Shown: positions 49,401-61,872, numbered from the stretch's first letter. The stretch: 64,000 nt of DNA from Lepidonotus clava (GCA_936440205.1 OW387145.1:30879075-30943074), one strand, 5' to 3'. A program made the numbers and translations. The notes: generated from the sequence alone by a model not told the origin.

Positions 49401-51666
49401 GTTCTTAAAAGCCCTAAAACATGTCAGGTGTCATTTAAAAAGAAGCTTTTTAATGTATTTTTCAAGCTTTTAACAAATGGGAAGGAGTAATTAGATGTCA
49501 GGCTTTTCGTATCGGTCTCATTTAGTATGCAATAATTAAACTCTAACTTTACAATTATTAACGCTTTAATGCAAATAAAAATAACGCGAGACCACTATTG
49601 ATATTATATGAAATTAAATGTCTGCTTTTTATCATTGTTTAGTATGCTTGTTGCATCCTCTCATTGTTCCACTTTCAGAGTCCTTACGAGCAGTTTGCGA
49701 GTCGTTCAGTGCTGCCCAGAAACTCATGGACCTTGACCTAGTCATCGTAGACAACAAACTCGATAGGTATAGTGATGATCATTTATTTTTCTCCGGTTCC
49801 ATAGTGTTCTCTGTATTGAAACAAGCATTAAAAAATAAATTGGAAAAGCTTACTGCTAATGTAATATATTTCCGGATATATTTAAAGTATAAAATAGATC
49901 ACGTAAAGAGTATCAATTTTTCTATATTTGATTAGATAAGTTAAGAAGTTTGAATCTGGTTTCAAGAATAAGTCTATCAACACGTTTTTTTCCCTTAATT
50001 TTCGTAGTACTTCGTAAAAGCGGGAGACGGACTTAAATTGGACTTAAATATGTTCCATTTTTCTTATTTCCGCGGATGGCGTACATGAAAGTGTCTATTG
50101 TTTAGCAAAATGTTCATTCAAAATTTCTGAATTCACCCCATCATTAACCACTATTTCAGGAAAAAGTCCAAGCCGGCCCCTAACGTGATCAATGTGGCGT
50201 CCCAGGTGCAGACCTCCACGTGGTCGCGGTGGTCGCCGCTGTCCCGGGAGGTGTCCAGCCTGTCGTCGGGCGGGGTGTCCCCCTTCGACCGCATCAAGCC
50301 TCCTCCAGGGTTAAACATGGCCAAACTGGGCCGCACCTTCGCCGACCTCAACCCGATGAGGAAGGTCAAACTGAGTCGCTTCAGGGCCCCACGTATGCCG
50401 GGTTTCGTGCCCGCTGTGTGGTACTCCAAGGACAATAAGAACGACAACAACCCGCTGGAAGAGAAAAACAACAGTCTTGAGAGGGCGCGGATACTGAAGG
50501 GTGAGCGCATCATGTCCAGGGATGAGGTCTTCGACCGGGACGGTGTGGTGAGCGGGGCGGACAGCGAGCAGCTCATGTCGCTCAGCACCAAGTACGAGCA
50601 GCTCAGAGAGCTGGACGCCGTGCTCTCGGAGGACATGGTGGACGGCGACCTGGGCCTGCAGGCCTCGGACAGCGATGCCGACGTCATCCTTTCCAGTTGT
50701 GGTATCCTTGCAACTTCCTCGAGTCAGGTTTTGTCTTCCATCCTCAAAGACCGGCAGCGAGCGCAGTCGGTGGACGCGCTCTACCGCATGCGGAGAGCGA
50801 GCCGCAAGGAAAAGGGAGCCGAGAGCACGGGGAGCGCTGATGAGGGAAAACCGGAGAATCCCAAACCAATGAAGGCCAGGTCAGTCGATCTGGTAGAAAC
50901 GAGGCGAAAGCGCCACCACAGCTCAGCTGATCTCTACGACAAAAAGCGAAACGATGTGGTGGCCCCACTGGAGGAGATGATCTTTGACGGAAAAGTCTCA
51001 GTGAGAAAGTTCCCTGAAGCAGCGGGTACAGTGGAGTACCCGACCGGAGTCCATCGAGTCAACCCCTTTAATCCCCCCGGATCAGATGTATCTGACGGGG
51101 CGGTGAGCAGTAAAGGACCGACAAACAGACCTGTAGCCGACAACAAGGTCCACTTCAGCATAAACCCCACCTTACTGGAGGAGGAGGCCGAGGTGAACGG
51201 GGCCGTTCTGGTAGATCTACCCCCCACGACAAGCACCACCACCACTAAGCCCGGTGCGCAGATCATGGACACAATGCCCGGGTTAACCCCGAATGATGAG
51301 ATCAAAGACTTTACGTCCCGCCCGCAGCCGGCTGGGGCGGAGAACGAACCCTCGGGCGGTGAGCAGCGCCCGCGCCACCCCAAAGTGCAGATGATCCACC
51401 CGAGTATGAAGTTATCCTTCAGCGACACCTCCCTCTCCACCACCTTCCACGACATGGAGCAGCTCGACGTGGACCTCAAACAGTCGGAGAGCAGCTCGCT
51501 CACCTCGTCCTTCTCCAAGCTGCGCGTCAAGATGTCCTCCCTGGCCATCCCCACCATGGCCTCCACCCAGACCAAGAGGTCACAGGCCCAGACCCTGGCC
51601 ATGGAGAACAAGTACCTGTCCGAGCTCAGGTTTAAGGAGTGTAAAACCAAGATTATTTTGTTGTAG
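37413..51666 (+). CDS. INPP5F: SAC2 inositol phosphatase (INPP5F-like), 3' eleven exons
   Basis: Exons 37413-37504, 42142-42320, 42807-42927, 45400-45528, 46029-46099, 47019-47288, 47995-48066, 48377-48450, 48876-49031, 49679-49766 and 50160-51666 join in phase into 918 residues ending at TAG. They match animal INPP5F/SAC2 closely: VVNLVDQ, FDFHEYCRGMRFENV, RVNCVDCLDRTNVVQ with the CX5R catalytic pair Cys108/Arg114 of the visible part, MWANNGDAISRQYAGTAALK, DFTRTGERK, DGVNSANRYY, the hSac2 domain, and a C-terminus ending FKECKTKIILL like the vertebrate protein. SAC2 removes the 4-phosphate from phosphatidylinositol 4-phosphate on early endosomes. The first roughly 340 residues of the family are not visible. 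Residue numbers are for the visible part only. Confidence 0.93.
37772..38065. mobile_element. hAT-like MITE
   Basis: Terminal inverted repeats ACCAGGGTACCAA and TTGGTACCCTGGT bound a 294-bp non-coding body with several internal CAGGGAATTTGAAAAT-like repeats. The flanks TAACATAA and AAACATAA agree at seven of eight bases, consistent with the 8-bp target duplication of hAT elements, whose ends often read CAGGG. It lies in the SAC2 intron after the first visible exon. Confidence 0.7.
40458..40743. mobile_element. MITE-like element, family A (copy 2)
   Basis: The ends AAAGACCATATTCCACGTAC and its near-inverse GTACGTGGAATACGGCCTTT are well matched over about 27 bases. The body repeats CTTTCGGCA, TGCCGATA and GATATGGCACTTT motifs in both orientations. 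Ends and interior resemble the element at 5,227-5,440, which has a different spacing, so both belong to one non-autonomous family. It is inside a SAC2 intron. Confidence 0.72.
41480..42141 (+). repeat. intronic minisatellite built from a SAC2 acceptor junction
   Basis: About 12 copies of a roughly 52-bp unit lead up to the exon at 42,142. Each carries the pyrimidine-rich acceptor (CCTTTGGTGTGTTTTAG or variants) and then versions of GTGGGTAAAGAGAAGAGCC, the first codons of the real exon (Val-Gly-Lys-Glu-Lys-Ser-Leu-Ser), before drifting into AAATACATGGTT and the next acceptor. Some copies lose the AG (TTTTATG), others keep TTTCAG or TTTTAG. The last unit runs into the full exon. Confidence 0.92.
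42807..42927 (+). CDS. INPP5F: SAC2 catalytic exon
   Basis: The exon encodes VDKKGLICGQAGVFRVNC followed by VDCLDRTNVVQSAIARVILE. RVNCVDCLDRT is the Sac-family active-site loop, in which the first Cys is the nucleophile and the Arg binds phosphate. It enters with one base completing a Trp codon and leaves in phase 0 at GTGAGT. Nothing suggests loss of activity. Confidence 0.93.
44170..45399 (+). repeat. compound minisatellite of truncated SAC2 exon copies
   Basis: Seven partial copies of the exon that truly starts at 45,400 lie in tandem upstream, starting at 44286, 44472, 44689, 44844, 44966, 45090 and 45214. Each has the pyrimidine tract and CAG acceptor, then 51 bases encoding CRKLGLLPPDEELPVKF or close variants, then TGGGTATACACTACC. 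Starts are 186, 217, 155, 122, 124, 124 and 186 bases apart: a 124-bp unit plus none to three extra 31-bp subunits (GTATACACTACCAACCTAAC and neighbours). Only the last copy continues as the full exon. Confidence 0.95.
45400..45528 (+). CDS. INPP5F: SAC2 exon downstream of the truncated copies
   Basis: The genuine exon encodes CRKLGLLPPDEELPVKF followed by RFLYQQMWANNGDAISRQYA and GTAALK, matching vertebrate INPP5F through MWANNGDSISRQYAGTAALK. It is 129 bases and phase 0 at both ends. The donor reads GTCCGT, weaker than the other donors of this gene. It is the eighth in the series of acceptors upstream, so splicing must choose the last one, or tolerate in-frame extra pieces. Confidence 0.92.
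50160..51666 (+). CDS. INPP5F: SAC2 terminal exon: hSac2 end and C-terminal tail
   Basis: This large exon (502 codons with stop) follows the Sac and hSac2 domains. It begins KKSKPAP, equivalent to the conserved KxSKP after the hSac2 domain, and continues with a basic region (FADLNPMRKVKLSRF), Ser/Asp-rich disordered sequence, SDADVILSSCGILATSSSQ resembling the vertebrate LPSCGIIAS block, and a closing stretch YLSELRFKECKTKIILL. Codons are strongly GC-rich, so long frames on the other strand are shadows. Confidence 0.92.
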
Positions 51667-52700
51667 TGCGCTCCTATGGGGTTGGAGTCGTTGTTAGGGT
51701 TGATTAAGTCATGTACAGGTCGTCGTGTATTCTATGTATAAAGTAGGTTATAAGGATAGGCTATTCATAAATAGCTGAGAGGATATGACGCAGAATAGTT
51801 CCCATGCTTTTGATTTAATTTATTCATTTTGCAACACACATTTCATCAATATTGTCTTAAAGATCGAGAGGCACCTCAGATATCAGTAGAAGATAATATC
51901 GGTAAAACCCTATGGGAATTAGTAACAATTCCAATGTTGTACCAGAAATATGCACTGTTAGACTCACGTTTGCCACCTGGTGTCTATTAGTGAAACTAAA
52001 GCTGTACTACATGTTCGTTAAACTTAAAGGGAGAGAATAGCCACTGATTGAATTGCATATATGGCTATATTGATGTGCAATATACTCTGTCAATATAAAA
52101 ACATATTGCATAAATGTAAAGTGTCGAATAGACAAGTTACACTCTTTTCTCCTTACCTGATTGGTTTTGTTAAATCTTTGTAAAGAAATGTTTTCTAGGC
52201 ATCATTAAACCAAACAACAAAAGCTTTGTTTCCTTTCGCCCACTTGACTGGATAATTTAGTTCTGACCGAAACGATTTTCCTTTCTTAAAAATTGTTTTT
52301 AATCATAACAAATTCAGATTTCTTCTGGCCAAAAGTTTGAGAGTAAAAAAATCCCAACTACACTTGTAACATTTTCAAAAACTTACTGATGAAGTAATGT
52401 TTCAAGCTCGCCTAGAAAAACAAATTATGCACGTACAGTAGAAGAGTGAAAGTCCGCCTGCTTTTGCATCCTCGTTGATTTATAGGCGCACTTACATTAT
52501 TATCTTACTTGTCTTCCTAGATCATTCCCAACAAAAGGTTGTAGTCATGATATATTGACATTTCATGATTTATTATAAGATAACGTAGATCAATATCAGT
52601 GAAGAGAAAAAACGGTTCTGTGTCCCAGAACAACCTGAGTTGTGTATCTTAATTTCAGTTTTGTTTAGTAATAAATCCTATTTCAGTAGAGAGCAATGCA
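51667..52700 (+). other. SAC2 3' UTR with candidate polyadenylation signal
   Basis: AT-rich DNA after the stop has ATTAAA near 52,205 and AATAAA at 52,670-52,675, the latter the better candidate for the end of the message. The end point is inferred. Confidence 0.4.
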
Positions 52701-55700
52701 AACCACAGTTGAGAAGTTAAGCTTCAGCAATTCCGTTGATGGCGCTAGATGATACTTTCAGAGGCATTCAACATGTCAATGATGTATCAGACCTACTAAT
52801 CGATTTCACAGTCCATGATATTTGTCGTTATCAATTCTCTATTTAGTTTGTCAATTCTTCATTTCGGCTCTAATATTGATGATATGGACCGATTCTGCTT
52901 CAATAAGTCATGCAGTCCTATCGTTAAACAAAAGTGTCATCCATATTGATCATGATGATTCATTTAAAGTTGAATAGGGCATTGAAGAATTTGGTTCAAC
53001 ATTTCAAGCTTGGTGCAATGTCATTGTGATATAATGATATTCCATGAGATTCGAGGGTACTTATTAATTTGTCGTCGTGTGATATGTTTATTTCTATCCT
53101 ATATATTATATATCAAGGTAGTAATTTACCGCCGATGCTACTGTACTGATTTTAAAGGGCCAGATATGACATAATAAGATAAGATAACATATTAGAAAGG
53201 TATACAAAATTAATAATCAGATCACAACAGTCAATACTGGAATGTGCCATAATATGGGATTGTAATCAAAATGTCTCATGGAAATTAACTCTAGTAATGA
53301 GGACCTTGAGCTAAGTCACAGAGATAGCGAAACACGCAGGGGGAAAAGTAGAACTTACTGGACTAGTCTGAGTTGCATTCGTATGGGATGATACACAGAT
53401 TATTTAAGTAGCGTTGAGCGCACATTTTATAACAATACTTTAAGGTGCACAATTAGATATGGATATCGATGATTCTTTAATTTTATCAAAACTTAAAAAG
53501 GAATAGAACAATTACTATGTCTACACATATGGCTAGGTCAGCTGTTTTGAAGCATATGGACGTTTGTGCTATGAAAAATCAGCATATATATGAAAAATGA
53601 TTAGTGTACTGTGGGGATCACCTATAGAAGATGAAGAGGTAAATAGTAGACATCTTGTCTGTGGTAGCCGTCGTTAAATCCCAACCCGTGATTGCCCTAC
53701 TTACTTGTAGAGTAAAACGTCTTGTGATGTCTCATATCTATGTGACACCGTTTTACTGATATTTTATATTTTAGTGGTATGCCATATTAATTACCTTTGA
53801 TTTATTTTTACTGACGCTGGAATTTTGGTTTTTATCCATTTTGAATAGAAGTATAATGAGGTCATAAGATTTAAAGCCTGGAGATTTTTTTTTTTAGCAT
53901 TTTACAGCATGGATGTTTTCTCAGTTGCATGAAGAATGATTATTTTTTCATAAATTTTCTTAATGACGTCAGTGTTCATAACTGCACCCCACCTTTTGCT
54001 GAAATCTACATTTGATGAATTGCACTAACCTGCAGCTTAATTGTAATTCTTGGAACCCTACGTCAAACAATTCGGTTAAAAACATATATCAAGGTTTAAA
54101 AAGAAATATTGTGTGCTTGATAACCATCTGGAATGGAAACTTTTCCTTTTCACTGCCGGTTTAAATACTTAATGTAAAAGAGCTGTCTTTTTTTTTAGAG
54201 AAACGCGCAGGGCAAGTAGACATCTACACGAGGGTTTGCTAAAGGACAAACAATGTTGAATGCTGAATGTTGATTATCTTTTGTAGTTATCACATGGTTT
54301 AAAGCAAAGGCCACATGTAGAGCCAACAAGGTGCAGGTTATAGTATGCACTCATTACCCCAACCCTCGATGTGGAAGTCAAACAAGGATGTTTTTTTTTC
54401 GTTTCTAATTTGTCAAATACTATTCAGAGAATATTACATCTCATTGTTCCATGCTTATTACCATTTGTATATTTTATATGTACTTAAGTAGTTACTTTGA
54501 TATGTTATTTGAAGATTTTGTACGGCCAAGCTGGCATTTTCTTGGCTCGTTTAACATTACGTTATATCATGTAAGTCTTAACTTGTATAAATTATCTGTG
54601 CGTATAATATCCCCGCACTTAATGGTGCATTATAGACAATGTACGTACGTGCACGAACAAAAAATATATATCTAAGTGATATAGGAAGATTTTATATGCT
54701 GCATGTTACACAAGATTGGAAGTGCTAGTTTAGGTAGAGAAGTGGACATGTAGTTTTGTTTGTAAATGTTGAAAGGTCTAAGGTGCAGTTAGATAAATAT
54801 CCTATTGGATGCACTCATAGAAAGACTAGTAAAGGTCTACCGTGAGAGCCAAAGGAGAGACTGAAGTATAGCACCTCGTTGGATTTATGCACCAGAATGT
54901 ACATAAAACATAATATAAATCACTGTAGGGTGTGATATCTCATGACATTGACATGCAAATTGTAGCAAGAGGTATGTAGAGGAACAAAATAGATATATGC
55001 TAGGTAGGTTTGATTTGAAATGTGATCACTGATGCAAAATTAGTTTGAAATGAGTTCCTGGACTTTTGACTGAGATCAACTGACCCGCATTTTATTTTGG
55101 CAATGCCCGACAACTTCCCTTAAGTATCTTGTCCATGCAAAGGGAAGGGAATTCCGATGAACACTTGGTTCAGTTGTATTGTTGATGATTAATAAGCAGG
55201 TACAGATCGAACAGATGCTTGTATTTAAATTCAGTAGAATTACTTTCTCTGACAAGTCATGACATATTGTGAGATGAAAAAGTTGGTAAAGTGTGAGGGT
55301 AAAGTTTTCTAGAATTGATATTTACAGAAGGACCACAAGTTGTTCGTCCCAGTATGTTGTAAATTTTGTCCTCTTATTGTTGTCCTATCTCACCGAAATG
55401 GAGTCCCTTCCATATGGCTAAGGTTATATGCACGGCCACTTACGGTAATCACTTCAATAAAGGCCTTGCAAGGGCGTGGATAGCATGCAGGGACTGTATG
55501 TTCCTCGCTCAATATAAAACATACAGCTGGCAAATATTATACCATCATATTCTAATGGTATTGTAAATCAATTGTCTATAGCTGTTTAATGTATGTAAAT
55601 CCAATGACATACTGTGACGATTAAATTTGAGGAGGCCTAGATAATTATAAGTGTACTATAAAGATTTGTATAGAGAATATTTTACAGAGAATCAATTAGA

Positions 55701-58230
55701 AGGGATTAATGTGAAATTTTGCAGAATTTTTTTATATTAGGGCACCTCCACCCCAACCCCTATGGGCCTTTATTGGAACAAAACAAAAGTTTAGGATTGA
55801 AGAGTAAAGTGAATTATAGGGTCGCGTGTATAATCCAGCCTTCACCGTAGGTTAACTTTACAATTCACCTACATCAGAAGTAAAATACGATAATTATAGG
55901 TAGTTACGTTCTTAGAAAAGACAAGTTGCGAGGTACCGTCCGTCAGTATAAGCGTTTACTCCATGGTAAATCCATTTGTATCCATTACCGTTGGTATAGA
56001 GAATGTCCTTATTTGCCTTCAGCAGATTATGATTTAAGTAAGGTGTTCTGTCATTTCTGCAGTAGAAAAAAAATCCAAACTTCTTTAAATGAAAGCAATT
56101 AGAGAGATTGTAGTTATAATATATTTTGTTCATATAATTATAAGAAATACATGAAAGCTGATTTGGAAGGGAAGACCGTTTGAAAAAATGTTTCATATGG
56201 AATTATCAAATAATCTACGCTTAATTTGCTTAAATACAGGGATGTCACTTGTCAGAATATAAGACAGAAATAAATCAGTGATTAAGTGGCATTGTGAAAA
56301 TGTTCAATTTTCCGAAGAGGTTCATGCTTGTTTTCAATTTGAAAAGAGTGTCGGAAACAGAATAGATTGCGCATATTTGATCTTACCTGAGCCCCCTTTT
56401 TCCTAAATGATTTGTTTAAATTACTTATATTAAAATGTCATGTCGTTATAAGACAAATTGAGACTTATATTGCATAAATATACAATATTCCTATGAATTG
56501 ATGTATTGAGGAAGTTCTTGGCAATGTTAAGCTAAAAATAGCTGCAAAAAAGTTGTGTCCATACATTAAAATCTGTTTCGAACTTTGATTCTTCCCATAA
56601 GTATTTTAGCATGGATCTTCAAGATAACATGTAATGAAATAGCGATCTAACTTGTGGAATCTAGGCAAACCAAAAATGTCAAATTTTATTTTCAAGGCCT
56701 AACAACCCACTTACTTTTACCATTAGATCCATTGCCATTAGCATTCTTATGGTTATGTTAAGATGTATTAATCTTTAGTTACCTTTAGATAAATTATACG
56801 ACATCCATTGAGATTTCAAAATTATTTTGAAAGAAATTATTTTCTGCATAATTAGTAATTGGATAAAGATGATATTTTTTGTTTCCGAATACTGACCAAC
56901 TGTGTGCTAAAAACTTGTCTTTTCCAATGAGCTTGAAGAAGATATAGGTTGGATTATAGGTACATGGTCCCATTTATTGTAAACATCCTAGCTTGTCACA
57001 CTTCGGTCACAGTGTTCTAGTGGATGTTCCAGTTGATCAAAGACTTCAACTAAAGTTTGATCCGTATTAGAGCCAGGAAATTTTTATCATACATAGTTTA
57101 TCAAGAGAGGTTCACCTTATGTTTATAACAACTTATTTTCCTTTTTATGGTTTTAAAGAGTCATGTAGAGTGATGTTGACATTGAGTAGGCCTACACCCG
57201 GAATTTTTAATGTCAACCCCACGGACTTACTAGTTTAAGTATTTATGTGACTAATATACATATACTTAAAACACTTTTCCGGGCCTAGATCAAGTGCCAA
57301 TTTTAGAGGTATTTGTCAAGTCGATTCAGCACATTTACCCATAATAAGCACCTGTCCAATGACTGTTGTTCGACAAAAGCCATGTTTTAGTGATTGATCT
57401 GGGAGACATGGTCCTTTGGGCTGATTATTGTACATGAACTATAAACAATGACCAAAATAAAGACAATTAGCTGTTGACATGTCCTCTTCTGTTGTGCTGT
57501 ATTCAACCATAAAAAAGAGTAATAAAATGTCATGAAACTTAAATGTTATGAATTTTAAATCAAGAGATAACAGATTGCCACCGAAATATTATTTCCATTG
57601 CTATTAATTATAAGCTTTGTCAAATGTTTTTGTGGAACCAATAAAACCCTCTACCCCTCTTAAAGATAAATGCTCTCCAAGTGTGGACGTTCCTTAGAAA
57701 TGACCTAAGATTTAAGAAAAAACTGCCACTAGGGGTCTCCCTGTATCAGGGGTAGTTTTCATTCAAAATATCCAATATGCTTTTGACAGTTTGATAGTAT
57801 CTAGCGACTTATTGAGCTGTTGAGTCCTTCAATAAATTTCTATTCAATTTTGGACAAAATCTTTGATTAATGTGAGGTGATTTTATAACAACTCTGAGCT
57901 TTATTGGTCAAAGTCAAAGCAATTCAATGGGTATTGCTTGTTCTATGGTATGGGAAGCACCCACCAGGTGGCCTATGTTGTCACCAGACTACCTTTGGGT
58001 ATTACAGAATTATTATTTATTCATACAAGTCTCCTTCTGTGACCCATGTCATGTATGTCAGCCCTAATAATGTTACAAAAGAATTCATCTATCCACTATA
58101 GGGCATTTGATACATACTTTAATTTAATTTTGATAATAAGATAGGAGATCCAGCTGTATAGACACCTTTTCTGTTTCTCATCAAATTTGGTCAGAAATAG
58201 CAGTGAGACTGAATTTTTATTCTTTCCTCT
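52700..58230. other. AT-rich stretch without recognised genes
   Basis: No GC-rich exon, splice-bounded frame or clear transposon end was recognised on either strand. It may be intergenic or a long 3' UTR. Confidence 0.5.
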
Positions 58231-58234
58231 CCTT

Positions 58235-58745
58235 GGCCATACCTGTAATGGGTGGGCTAGTGGATTGAGCCTGGGGACAGACCCTCTACCCAGGGTAAGT
58301 ATGGGGGGGGGCAAGTACTGGAGGGTGGGGAGAGAGGTCTGTGATATTTCTCCCACCCCTCCAGAATTAATAACCACACCTGGCCACACCCATCCTGGAA
58401 GTAGGGCAAGTCCTATCACCAGACTGGGTATGGGTCTTAGGGTATGGCAGCCCCACCCTTCTTGGGTGTGGCTTCTACATCTTAGGGCATGGTGGCCCCA
58501 ACCAAAACAGGGTGTGGCCTCTGTGTCCTGGGATGTAGAAGCCAGCCTGGTGTGGCCATCCTGCCCAGCCCAAGGCCCCCTCCGGGCCCTTTCGAGGGCT
58601 TCCCCCAAGAGAGAAGGAAGTTTTTGGAGGGACCCAGGAGGAAACAGCCCTTATCAGGGCAAGCTCTATTAAGAGCTTTAGGGGGTATAAACAGCCCTCT
58701 TAAGGGCAGGCTCTTTTCAGGGCCAAGTATGGGGGGAGGGGAAAA
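58235..58745. repeat. GC-rich unclassified block ending in a hairpin cluster
   Basis: A sharply GC-rich island in AT-rich surroundings holds imperfect internal repeats (GGGTGTGGCTTCTACATCTT, GGGCATGGTGGCCCCA, GGGTGTGGCCTCTGTGTC) and then five short hairpins described separately. Open frames on both strands are Gly/Pro/Trp-rich and resemble no known protein. It is probably an unclassified mobile or foldback element. Confidence 0.4.
58586..58724 (+). repeat. five tandem short stem-loops, one histone-like
   Basis: The hairpins are GCCCTTTCGAGGGC (58586-58599), GCCCTTATCAGGGC (58647-58660), AAGCTCTATTAAGAGCTT (58661-58678), GCCCTCTTAAGGGC (58694-58707) and GGCTCTTTTCAGGGCC (58709-58724). Each has a 5-7 bp stem and a 4-base loop. 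The last differs by one base, giving a G-T wobble pair, from the classical histone mRNA 3' stem-loop GGCTCTTTTCAGAGCC. No histone coding sequence is seen upstream. Confidence 0.7.
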
Positions 58746-61109
58746 ATTGTAAAATGCTACTATTATTTCCAACCCACAATCCCTTCTCCTCTCTAAGTCA
58801 TATAACATACATTATAAGTCACAAATTTCATCATTATAGAATCCTCATATGGTATACTAAATGATCTAATGAAGTTTTGTGAATAATTATGGAAAGATTT
58901 GACAACATTGAGGAAAACGAAAAAGACTTGTTGAGCCGGCCAAGAAATGACTGGATTTTTTTGTTTCAGAGGCTACTTTTGCAGAAACTCGATTTTTCAA
59001 ATCCACTCCACTCTTCAAATTTCTGTTCAAATTGGCAGTTTATGACCAAAACATCTCATTGTAAGTGTTTTTGAAAAAATATATTAATTGGAAAAAGTTT
59101 AAATTATGCCTGAAGACGTTTTCACTAAAGCTGCCTCAAACGTCTCGTGTATAGGCACTTTAACCAAAGGCTGGTAGTCGATGTTCAGCTTTAGCACTTT
59201 TTAGGGCTTTTTCAAATGCAAATTTCCTCATGAAAGAATGATTTGACATAATCAAGTTGACTATATTCGAGAGGTGTATGATAAGGGCTTTCAAGTTCAT
59301 TATTCATTCCCGAATTTGAAACTCTTAAACTTGTTTTATGAGAGAAAATGTCAACTCTAACCCAAGCCCTCTCAGACCAATGCCACAAATACTGTAAGAA
59401 CATTGAGGCTTCCTGCTGCCACCTATGAATGGTTTCATGGTAATTAGAGGTTAAGTGCAGTGTTAAATGCCACCTATTGCAGATCAAGGACCAAAACATC
59501 TCATTTCTATTTGTTGACAATTATTAATCAAAGTAAAAAGGAAAACCCTACACAATAAAGGTTAAGGTATGCTTCCTTTAAGTACCCCTGTCAAGATGAA
59601 TATGTAGAGCATTAGCAGGCCTGCCAATATTCCAATGGCCCAGGACGGGACAGTTGTTTCTAAATTTTACAAAAATCAGGATGTTGCCCCCAAAATCGGG
59701 ACAAAATTTATGAAAGAAATATATGATATAATAGGTCTAACCGTTATGGTTAAGGAACTTAAGACATACTGTAAGCGCAGCCTGAAATACGATATTCGTC
59801 TTAGATCTTACAACCAATAAGAGAAAATTTAATCAAAATATTGATAGCCACGTTATATCAAATGTAAAATTCAGTAGATTTGAGATCAGGCCATGGGATC
59901 TACATAAACACAACTCCAAGGTCTGTATATCCCCCACACTTATGTGCGCTTGGTTCATTTTTTTTCCCTCGCAGATAAAGTAGAAAACAACTTTAAAGAA
60001 GTATTGAAATGTAATGATTCAAAACAAAACTTTAAGTTTTTGCACTATCACTGCCGGCTTTAGGAACAACCGCCCCATGCTCCTTGGCTACACTTTTGTA
60101 AAACGTAAAGGTACTTCCAAAAATTAACTGTTGCCAAATAAGTAACCTACAACCACTATTTTTTGAAACCCTAGATCCATTGCCGATCTGTTTCGAGGCA
60201 GTATGTATTTGAACATGTATGAAATTGACATTAAAGGTTATGTATTTTGGTGGATATAATAAAAGCGAACTAGTAGACAATCACACATTACATAAAGATT
60301 TGTAAATTCGAAATGACATTTTCCCTAATTATGATTTTACACCCTTGTCTGACAAAGAAAGAACACATGCTATTTCCAAGGAAAAGAGAAAATATCAACG
60401 GGTTTATTCAAATAGCATTTGATAAGAAAGATAAATTGGATTCAAAAGTAGAAAAATGTAAAATACAATGAGTGCTCTATATATGTTCATGTGCATTTAT
60501 GAAATTTGGTATAATGTTGAACTGTGATGAATACGTTAGCATGATTACAGATTCACAACAATAGAAACAGTCGTTGTCAGACACAAACACTGATTATAAT
60601 GTTGGATCGTGATACAGTGACAATATCTAAGCATTGGAGAGAAAATGGTGGAGCTTTCCGCTTCCTGATTAGGACCTTCTATTCAATAAGAAAATGCGGA
60701 CATGTCCATTCATCTAACGCGAGATATATGTAGTATCATATGTATGTATGATAATCATGGCCAAAGTCCAATAGCAAGCATGACACTTTTCATGTAGCCT
60801 CGAGGCAAGTAGATGCTGAGCATCTCTGACATTTTTCCTTTTATTCCTCTTAGACATAGAAAAAAGCTGCACTGTTTTATATACGAAACTCGGATTGCTA
60901 AAATCAATGCAAAACTGTTATAGATTGAGCAATAATGAAGTGAAAGAATACGGGAATATAATATAGACGGTATATTTGGTTGGAAACCTCTGCACATGCG
61001 CTGGGAGGCTCCTGGCGTTCATTTCGAATAAAACGACCCCTGGGTGGGGAACAATAAAAATATCATACAAAGACTTCGTTGTAAGCTGCGCTGCATAGCA
61101 TTGTCATGG

Positions 61110-61865
61110 CAACTGACGTCATAGACAGGCCCATGAGCGTCGGGCGAGCGTCTCTCTGATAAATCCGCCATCTTGTATCACAGTTTTCTTCTCTTTCCGT
61201 CGTTCATCCTGCTTTATCTTAGACACAAAAAGGTTAATTAACTAAAACCGTTGTGTCCTCACACTCCTGTCCCCCACGGGCTCCCCTCACAGAGATACTC
61301 TACAGGGGACTTTCCCGCCAAAACACCGGGACAGCCATCACTTGAAAAACAACTAACCATTGTCGTCTGTATGGCATTCTCATCTCAAAAACATCCTCGT
61401 TGTTTTTTTTTCTGTTATTTTTGCATAGCTGAAAGAATCCAGTCTGACGAATTCGAAATCAAGAGCGTTTGATGAAAAGCATTGATAAACCCAAGCTATT
61501 GACAACCATAACAAATGATTGCGAAGTTGGTGCCGTTGGTTTTTGTGTTACATAAGCTCAAAAAAGTGGCTATTTACAATAGTGCCGAGCTGGACTGGAT
61601 TATCATAGAAATGCCGGCATTTGATATCATAACGTTACATGTGCTAGTAATAGGTAAATATTAAGTCGTTTGCGCAGGTATGGCGTGGTAAACAATGACG
61701 TCATCAATCTTATCATGCTATGCTGAGCAAACATCGGAATAATGGACAAGTTTGGGACCCGTGACGTCATGAGTGACGTACATCAAAAACGAGGCCCTGA
61801 TTGGATGAGTTTGATGAAGACGCAGCCTAGTGGTGGAAGAGCTTCCGGTTGGTGACGTCATATGA
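61110..61865. promoter_or_regulatory. cluster of four palindromic CRE sites
   Basis: TGACGTCA occurs at 61114-61121, 61696-61703, 61762-61769 and 61853-61860, with a further TGACGTAC at 61,774. A CCGCCATCTTG motif near 61,167 resembles a YY1 site read on the minus strand. The cluster lies just past the end of the calmodulin-like gene and may be an enhancer or the promoter of an unrecognised transcript. Binding by CREB/ATF factors is inferred from the motif. Confidence 0.4.
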
Positions 61866-61872
61866 GCGTGTG

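Noticed and set aside
50151-51650. Long open frames on the minus strand, up to 238 codons
   Set aside because: They are antisense to the SAC2 terminal exon. Their length comes from its GC-rich codon use, and they show no family motif or splice context.
58096-58808. Overlapping frames on both strands up to 170 codons
   Set aside because: Gly/Pro/Trp-rich translations of a GC-rich repeat block, with no recognisable domain and no consistent frame.
61251-61472. Plus-strand frame of 73 codons near the CRE cluster
   Set aside because: There is no ATG at the frame's opening, no protein-like motif and no splice partner. It was kept only as possible transcript sequence.
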